Source: Candidatus Hecatellales archaeon
Lineage (GTDB): Archaea; Thermoproteota; Bathyarchaeia; Hecatellales; Hecatellaceae
Assembly: GCA_003662305.1 (NCBI GenBank)
Contig: QMXU01000048.1
Location: 1-7,563 of the forward strand
Direction: 5' to 3'
DNA: 7,563 bases
The notes beneath the pieces were generated by a model. It saw only the letters and a list, made by a program, of their open reading frames with translations, had not been told where the DNA came from and ran no database searches. The position numbers and the translations under genes are program-made. This document shows, one piece after another, positions 1 through 4,835 of the stretch; the stretch's first letter is position 1; each line of letters opens with the position of its first letter.

Positions 1-1
1 C

Positions 2-619
2 AGCCTGCTCACCGAGGCTGCTGAACCCGTAGACTGCGACATCCTGATTTTGGAGGCAACCTACGGAAGCCCAGGCTACAGGTTTCCCTCCCGGAACGCT
101 GTTTACAGCAGAATCGTGAAGTGGACTGTAGAGGAGGCTGGGAAGGGCAGAATACCGGTATTCCACGTTTACCCCGTTGGGAAAGCCCAGGAGATAGTCT
201 ACCTTCTAAACCAGTACACAAGCCTCCAAGTGTACGTTCACCCTAAAATTGCAAGGGTTAACAGGGCTCACCGAAGGTTCAGGGTTAGGCTTGAAGCTGA
301 AACCTTGGAAGGCAAGCCTGAGCCTGGAAGAACTGTGCTCGTGTATCCTAAGGGCTTCCTCGGGAGTTTCGAGGCTGGAAGGGTTTCCCATGCTATAGCC
401 ACAGGCTGGGCTGTCCGCTACCGTTGGATGGGGTTGGAGGCTTTCCCCCTAAGCAGCCACGCCGACTTCCCCCAGCTTTTAAGCTACGTGAAGGCTTCCA
501 GACCTAAGAAAGTGTACACGTGCTACGGCTTCTCAGAGGCTTTAGCCTCCGCTATCAGGCGTAAGCTTGGAATAAACGCTGAACCGCTGCCGTCGAAGGG
601 AGAATTTAAAGAGCTTTAG
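2..619 (+). CDS. Metallo-beta-lactamase/beta-CASP-like nuclease, C-terminal part (5' truncated by window edge)
   Basis: This is the last 205 codons of a gene that begins upstream of the window; the reading frame is open from base 2, so the TTG at 50 is internal. The fragment reads ILILEATYG near its start, the usual sequence after the MBL fold's GD motif, then VYPVGKAQEI like beta-CASP motif A, then SSHADF (about 456-473), matching motif B. The end resembles the exonuclease family linked to ATP-dependent DNA ligases in bacteria and COG1236-type RNA-processing nucleases in archaea. The HxHxDH metal motif would lie outside the window and cannot be checked. Where the family has a zinc-binding His-Gly (motif C), this protein reads C-Y-G, with Tyr at 524-526. 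The likely role is cleavage or trimming of RNA or DNA; substrate is unknown. It ends 31 nt before argH on the same strand. Family call is fairly sure, activity is not. Confidence 0.75.
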   Translation, partial: SLLTEAAEPVDCDILILEATYGSPGYRFPSRNAVYSRIVKWTVEEAGKGRIPVFHVYPVGKAQEIVYLLNQYTSLQVYVHPKIARVNRAHRRFRVRLEAETLEGKPEPGRTVLVYPKGFLGSFEAGRVSHAIATGWAVRYRWMGLEAFPLSSHADFPQLLSYVKASRPKKVYTCYGFSEALASAIRRKLGINAEPLPSKGEFKEL

Positions 620-650
620 AAGCCTTATTTCTGGCTGAGGCTGGAAAGGG

Positions 651-2156
651 TTGAAGGCTGAAAGAGGTGGAATATACCGTTCAAGGCTTAGGAAGCCCCT
701 TGAGAAGGAGGCAGCCCTATACCTTTCATCCCTGAAGGAGGACGCTGAAATCTTCGAGGAAGACGTCCTCGGAACGGAAGCCCACGTCGTAATGCTATTC
801 GAGCAGGGAATAATAAGCAGAAAGGACGCTGGCAAAATCCTTGAAGCCCTCGAAAGCCTGAAAGCCGAATGGCGTGAAGGCAGGGTTAAACTGGAACCGG
901 AAAAATTCGAGGACGTCCACGAGCTTGTAGAAGCCTACATCCTGAGCAGGATAGGAGTTGAGGTTGGAGGTAAAACCCATACGGGAAGGTCGAGAAACGA
1001 CCAGGTTGCCCTAGACATAAGGCTCAGGCTTAGGAGAAGCCTCCTAGAAATTTGGAGGTCCCTTTTGAGTCTTGCTTACAGCCTTGCAGGCAGGGCTGAC
1101 CAGGAAAAGGAAACCTTAATGGTCTTGTATACCCACACCCAACACGCCCAGGTAGGCTTCCTGTCGCATTACCTGCTCGCTTACCTAGACCACCTGCTCA
1201 GGGACTTGGAAAGAATCGAAGCCTGCTATGGGAGGGTGAACAGGTGTCCCCTAGGAGCCTCAGCCTTGGCAGGCTCAACCCTCCCCCTCAACAGGCCTAG
1301 AACCGCCGAGCTTCTAGGCTTCGAAGGGCTGGCTGAAAACTCGCTGGACGCTGTGAGCAGCCGGGACTTCATGCTTGAGGCTGCAGCCTCCTGCGCCATC
1401 CTCATGGTTCACCTGAGCAGGATGGCTGAAGACTTGGTGCTTTGGAGTTCAAGCGAGTTCGGCTACGTGGAGTTTCCAGACGAGCTGGCTTCCCCCTCCA
1501 GCATTATGCCTCAAAAGAGGAACCCGTGCCTCCTAGAGCTTGCCAGAGCCAAGGCTGGAAGAGTCTGCGGACTCCTCTCAGCTCTCCTGTTAAGCCTTAA
1601 AGGAGTGCCAACCGGGTACAGCCGAGACCTTCAGGAAACCAAGCCTGTCCTCTGGGAAATCCTAGGTTTAACTCTGTCCACTGTAAGAGTTATGGACAGG
1701 GTTGTGGAAGGCCTGAAGTTTAACAGGAACCGGATGGTTGAGGTGGCATTTCAAAGCTACGCTCCAGCCGTAGACCTAGCTGAAGCCCTTGTGAAGCATG
1801 CTGGACTCTCGCTTAGAGAAGCCCACCGCCTCGTAGGGGAAACCATACGACTCGCCGTGAAAAAAGGCGTAAGGCTGAACGAGGCTCAAGACCTCCTAGA
1901 AGAAGCCTCCACGAGGATTCTAGGGGTAAAAGTCAGCCTTCCAAGGAGAATCTACGAGCGTTTCACCAGCCCTCAAAGGATTCCAGCTGAAAGGCTGACG
2001 CTGGGCTCTCCAAACCCGAAGGAAACCCGAAGAATGCTTAAAGACAGGAAGGCCATGCTCAGAGAAGCCAGGCTTAAACTCGAAAGCAGAATTAAAGCCC
2101 TACAGAAAGCTGAGGGTAAGCTTAGAAGGGAAATATCAAAGCTTAAGCCGAGATAA
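651..2156 (+). CDS. argH: Argininosuccinate lyase
   Basis: Catalyses the last step of arginine synthesis, splitting argininosuccinate into arginine and fumarate; a cytosolic homotetramer in this family. The 501-residue product shows the substrate-binding block GGKTHTGRSRNDQ (106-118), YTHTQ with the likely catalytic His162, and the superfamily signature SSIMPQKRNP beginning at Ser283, the likely catalytic serine. The residue before Ser283 is Pro instead of the usual Gly or Thr. The last 40 or so residues are rich in Lys, Arg and Glu, and probably form a helical tail. The TTG start at 651 is the only one possible: an in-frame TGA sits at 636-638 and no ATG or GTG precedes the conserved YRSRL segment. 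A weak GAGG at 637-640 may serve as ribosome binding site. It follows the nuclease gene by 31 nt and precedes the methyltransferase gene by 3 nt, suggesting one transcript. Confidence 0.95.
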   Translation: MKAERGGIYRSRLRKPLEKEAALYLSSLKEDAEIFEEDVLGTEAHVVMLFEQGIISRKDAGKILEALESLKAEWREGRVKLEPEKFEDVHELVEAYILSRIGVEVGGKTHTGRSRNDQVALDIRLRLRRSLLEIWRSLLSLAYSLAGRADQEKETLMVLYTHTQHAQVGFLSHYLLAYLDHLLRDLERIEACYGRVNRCPLGASALAGSTLPLNRPRTAELLGFEGLAENSLDAVSSRDFMLEAAASCAILMVHLSRMAEDLVLWSSSEFGYVEFPDELASPSSIMPQKRNPCLLELARAKAGRVCGLLSALLLSLKGVPTGYSRDLQETKPVLWEILGLTLSTVRVMDRVVEGLKFNRNRMVEVAFQSYAPAVDLAEALVKHAGLSLREAHRLVGETIRLAVKKGVRLNEAQDLLEEASTRILGVKVSLPRRIYERFTSPQRIPAERLTLGSPNPKETRRMLKDRKAMLREARLKLESRIKALQKAEGKLRREISKLKPR

Positions 2157-2159
2157 CAT

Positions 2160-3338
2160 GTGGTTAAAGGCTTGACAGCCTCCCTAGAAAAGGCTGAACT
2201 GCCCTCAGACGTTTCGGAACTGCTTAGAAAGGTTTACGGGGAAACCCTAAACGAAGTTTTAAGGGCGATGGTCAAGCCTCCCGCCAGCTACCATGTGAGA
2301 GCCAACACCCTAAAGATTTCGCCAGGCGAGCTTGCCGCCAGGCTTAAAGCCTCCGGCCTAAAGGTTTCCCAGCATCCTGTTATTGAAGAGGCCTTAGCTA
2401 TCCCTGTTGAAGGCCCGAACCCTGTTCCAGACCATCCGCTGAAGGTGGTAGTGGACAAGTTTACCGCTGAATCCGTCATGGTGGGCGCCCACGTTTACGC
2501 TCCAGGGGTTTCCCGCTGCCACGGTCTCCGGAGGGGGAGCACGGTCTCCATTTTAAGCCCGAGGGGCCACCTGGTTGGGGCTGGAACAGCTGAAATGAGT
2601 GAAAGCGAAATCCTAACTTTCCGCGTTGGGCTGGCTGTAAAGGTCACCAACCCGCTTTATAAGGCTCCAAGCCTAAGGGAAAGCGTAGAATACCATGAGG
2701 GGCTTCTCTACCCTCAGTCTCTCCCCTCCATGGCCACTGTTAGAATTTTAAACCCTCAGCCAGGCGAAACCATAGTGGACTTAAACTGCGCTCCAGGAGG
2801 AAAACTCTCCCATATCTGCCAGCTCACAAAGGGCAAAGCTGAAATATACGGTTTCGACAGGAGCTCCAGGAAAATCGAGGCCACCAGGCAGACGCTGGCA
2901 AGGCTTGGCTGTGGAAACGTTAAGCTTGTGGAAGCAGACTCAAGATACGTGGACAAGGACTTCCCAGAAGTTAAGGCTGACAGGGTTCTAGTCGACCCTC
3001 CATGTAGCGCGCTGGGTGTAACTCCAAAGCTTTACAGCGGAAAAACCGCGGAGGAAATACGTGCTCTAGCCCAATACCAGAGGCAGTTCCTCAAGGCTGC
3101 AGCTAAAATCGTTAAGCCTGGAGGAGTAGTAGTCTACAGCGTGTGCACCATAACGCTGGAAGAATGCGAGGAAACCGCCAAATTCGCCTTGGAATGCGGG
3201 CTTAAACCGGAGGCGCCCCCGGTGAGCTTGGGCACGCCAGGTCTACGCCTGTTTGATGGAGCTGAGTTCTTCCAGCGTTTTCACCCGCACCTTCACGGCT
3301 TCGGATACTTCATAGCGAGATTCAGAAGGAGGGATTAG
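2160..3338 (+). CDS. PUA-domain NSUN-family RNA (cytosine-5) methyltransferase, NSUN6-like
   Basis: An SAM-dependent RNA m5C methyltransferase. Order of parts: NSUN-type N-terminal region (about 1-90), a PUA RNA-binding domain (about 92-170), then the Rossmann methyltransferase. SAM-binding motif I is DLNCAPGGK (207-215). The two cysteines of this family are present: Cys282 in DPPCSALG (motif IV, product release) and Cys329 in YSVCTI (motif VI, the nucleophile; the residue before it is Val where Thr is common). A PUA domain between N-terminus and catalytic domain is the layout of human NSUN6 and archaeal homologues, which methylate C72 in the acceptor stem of certain tRNAs, so tRNA is the likely target. 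The GTG start lies three bases after the argH stop and in the same frame; the ATG at 2158 is out of frame and stops after five codons. No Shine-Dalgarno is seen, so translation probably depends on coupling to argH. Confidence 0.9.
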   Translation: MVKGLTASLEKAELPSDVSELLRKVYGETLNEVLRAMVKPPASYHVRANTLKISPGELAARLKASGLKVSQHPVIEEALAIPVEGPNPVPDHPLKVVVDKFTAESVMVGAHVYAPGVSRCHGLRRGSTVSILSPRGHLVGAGTAEMSESEILTFRVGLAVKVTNPLYKAPSLRESVEYHEGLLYPQSLPSMATVRILNPQPGETIVDLNCAPGGKLSHICQLTKGKAEIYGFDRSSRKIEATRQTLARLGCGNVKLVEADSRYVDKDFPEVKADRVLVDPPCSALGVTPKLYSGKTAEEIRALAQYQRQFLKAAAKIVKPGGVVVYSVCTITLEECEETAKFALECGLKPEAPPVSLGTPGLRLFDGAEFFQRFHPHLHGFGYFIARFRRRD

Positions 3339-3350
3339 GTTTCTTCCATT

Positions 3351-4571
3351 TCAGAGGTTTCCGCTGGCTGCGATGCCCCTGGACGCTACGAACCTTTCGA
3401 TTTCGCTTTTCAGCTCTTCCTCGGTTAAGGCTCTCTTAAGCCTGTAGGCTTTCTGAACCAGTTGAAGCCTCAGCTCTTCTACGGCGTTGTCTGGAAGCTC
3501 TATTCCGATCATGTTAAGCTTGTAGCCTATGAGCGCCTTGCCGCTGTACTTGTCGAAGACGAACTCCATTTTGCGGCCTACCTCTTCAGGGGCTATCGCC
3601 TGGTAGGTGTAGGGATGCTTTAAAAGCCCGTGGACATGGATCCCGCTGGAATGCCTGAAAACGTTTTCGCCGACGATGGGGGTGAAATGCCCTATGGGGA
3701 CACCTGAAATCCTCTCTACAAGCTTTGAAAGCTCGTAGAGCCTTTCAAGTTTAACCCCTACATTCTTGCCGTAGATCACCTTTAAGGTTGCCACTACAAC
3801 TTCGAGAGCTGCGTTTCCAGCCCGCTCTCCAAGCCCGTTAACGGTTACGCTGGCCCAGCTTGCTCCTCCATCCAAGGCTGCCAGCGTGTTAGCCACGGCC
3901 AGGCCTAAGTCGTTGTGGGCGTGGATTTCCACATCTATTCCAACATCTTTAATGATTCTCCTTACAAGCCGCCTAGTTACGTCGGGGATCAGAATGCCTA
4001 TGGTGTCAGCCAGCCTAAGCCTGTCAGCTCCAGCCTCCCTAATCACCTCGGCGTACTGGCGTAGAAACCGGTAGGGCGTTCTCGAGCTGTCCTCGGCTGA
4101 AACTGAAACGTATAGTCCAAGGCTTTTAGCCTTCCTCACAGCCTCTTTAACCCTGCTTAAGGCCTCCTGCCAGCTGATTCCAAGTTTATACTTCAGGTGG
4201 ACGGGGCTTGTAGCCATGGAGATGGCTATTGCGTCTGCTCCCGTTCTGGCTACGGCTTCCACATCCCTAGGGTTAGCTCTGCTCCAGCCCATAACGCTGG
4301 CCCTTGAAATCTCGTTTGCGATGCCTCTAACGGCTTCTTCATCTTCCGGAGAGCTGACAGGTATTCCTGCCTCAATCTGGTGAACTCCAATTTCATCCAG
4401 CATCTTCGCGATTTCAATTTTGTCTTCAACGGTGAAGGTTACCCCGGGTGTTTGATGTCCGTCCCTAAGTGTGGTGTCGTCTATTCTGATTGTTCGGGTT
4501 AAGAGCTTATCTGACGTGTAAGGGTTTACGGCTTCCACGGGCTTCCAGCGCTCCTTCTGCATGTCCACCAT
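3351..4571 (-). CDS. Homocitrate/isopropylmalate-synthase family acyltransferase (possible homocitrate, AksA-type or Re-citrate synthase)
   Basis: A DRE-TIM metallolyase-like enzyme that condenses acetyl-CoA with a 2-oxoacid. The 406 residues cover the TIM barrel plus the short C-terminal subdomain and lack the roughly 100-residue LeuA regulatory domain, so homocitrate synthase, NifV, AksA or Re-citrate synthase fit better than classical LeuA. Visible are DTTLRDG (32-38, catalytic Arg36 and metal Asp37), metal ligands HAHND (His217, His219), NGLGERAGN (245-253) and SSGIHVHG (308-315). Two positions are odd: His39 where DGEQ normally has Glu, and His314 where GIHxDG normally has Asp. The start is ambiguous between ATG 4571 and ATG 4562; the second has GGTGG just upstream. 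The gene points away from cdhA across 264 nt and ends 12 nt from the methyltransferase gene, tail to tail. Family is certain; the 2-oxoacid substrate cannot be read from sequence. Confidence 0.88.
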   Translation of the reverse strand: MVDMQKERWKPVEAVNPYTSDKLLTRTIRIDDTTLRDGHQTPGVTFTVEDKIEIAKMLDEIGVHQIEAGIPVSSPEDEEAVRGIANEISRASVMGWSRANPRDVEAVARTGADAIAISMATSPVHLKYKLGISWQEALSRVKEAVRKAKSLGLYVSVSAEDSSRTPYRFLRQYAEVIREAGADRLRLADTIGILIPDVTRRLVRRIIKDVGIDVEIHAHNDLGLAVANTLAALDGGASWASVTVNGLGERAGNAALEVVVATLKVIYGKNVGVKLERLYELSKLVERISGVPIGHFTPIVGENVFRHSSGIHVHGLLKHPYTYQAIAPEEVGRKMEFVFDKYSGKALIGYKLNMIGIELPDNAVEELRLQLVQKAYRLKRALTEEELKSEIERFVASRGIAASGNL

Positions 4572-4603
4572 CTCTTAAACAGAAAGATTAAGATAAGCTA
4601 TTC

Positions 4604-4612
4604 ATTATTAAA
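4604..4612 (-). promoter_or_regulatory. Putative TATA box for the acyltransferase gene
   Basis: Read on the minus strand, TTTAATAAT follows an A-rich BRE-like stretch (ACCAAACA). Its centre is about 37 nt from the ATG at 4571, which would place transcription start roughly 10 nt upstream of that ATG and give a very short leader, or an 18-20 nt leader if the ATG at 4562 is used. Spacing and sequence fit archaeal promoters, but AT-rich DNA produces such matches easily. Confidence 0.4.
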
Positions 4613-4768
4613 TGTTTGGTTACCTACTTTTTTCTAATGGAAAGGTTATACCTGAAAATATCGAATTAAAACTTGCAAATGGTAAAGCAGAAGTCCCCAG
4701 CAAAACAGGAAAAAAGGGCCGTCCGCTTCCCAACATCCCACGTTTCCAGCTTTTCCAAGTTACCGTAA

Positions 4769-4783
4769 AAGATTAATAATCTT
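4769..4783. promoter_or_regulatory. 15-nt palindrome, candidate operator overlapping the cdhA TATA-like box
   Basis: AAGATTA and TAATCTT form a perfect seven-base inverted repeat around one central A. The middle, TTAATAAT (4773-4780), can itself be read as a TATA box: transcription starting about 26 nt later would fall near 4803, leaving room for the Shine-Dalgarno at 4822. A regulator bound here would then block or modulate TBP access. The half-site AAGATTAA recurs at 4584-4591, near the likely start of the opposite transcript. Structure is seen; function is inferred. Confidence 0.4.
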
Positions 4784-4797
4784 GAAATTTCATTTAA

Positions 4798-4813
4798 CCT
4801 AAAGCCTTTTAGG
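4798..4813 (+). repeat. Short inverted repeat (hairpin) upstream of the cdhA ribosome binding site
   Basis: CCTAAA (4798-4803) and TTTAGG (4808-4813) are perfect inverted repeats around the loop GCCT. It lies 8 nt before the GGAGGGG site of cdhA. If transcription starts before about 4800 it would be a weak stem in the mRNA leader; otherwise it may be a protein site on DNA. A six-pair stem in AT-rich DNA could also be chance. Confidence 0.35.
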
Positions 4814-4821
4814 AAAAGTTT

Positions 4822-4828
4822 GGAGGGG
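4822..4828 (+). promoter_or_regulatory. Shine-Dalgarno site fixing the TTG start of cdhA
   Basis: GGAGGGG complements the archaeal 16S rRNA 3' end and is seven bases from the TTG at 4836. This strong site supports the TTG as the true start, since the first in-frame ATG comes far inside the conserved region. Confidence 0.75.
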
Positions 4829-4835
4829 TCATCCT

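Larger units (their letters stand above)
4572..4835. other. Divergent intergenic region between acyltransferase gene and cdhA
   Basis: This 264-nt stretch separates two genes transcribed away from each other, so it must hold both promoters. It is visibly richer in A and T than the genes, except for a more GC-rich centre (about 4690-4750). It contains a 15-nt palindrome, a six-pair hairpin, TATA-like boxes in both directions and a good Shine-Dalgarno for cdhA. A 29-codon ORF (4679-4768) lies inside but has no support as a gene. I see no tRNA or recognisable riboswitch. Confidence 0.8.

Noticed and set aside
50..52. TTG at 50 as the start of the first gene
   Set aside because: The frame is open to the window edge, and the upstream residues match the MBL family, so this codon is internal.
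2158..2175. ATG at 2158 as the methyltransferase start
   Set aside because: It is out of frame with the conserved protein and meets TGA after five codons.
3339..3350. Terminator between the convergent genes
   Set aside because: The 12-nt gap is only mildly T-rich and holds no hairpin; the evidence is too weak to list.
3351..4571. Classical 2-isopropylmalate synthase (LeuA)
   Set aside because: At 406 residues it lacks the LeuA regulatory domain; the shorter homocitrate/NifV/AksA-like group fits better, though a short archaeal LeuA cannot be ruled out fully.
4572..4835. tRNA, riboswitch, CRISPR or insertion element in the intergenic region
   Set aside because: No cloverleaf, repeat-spacer pattern, terminal repeats or known aptamer motif was visible.
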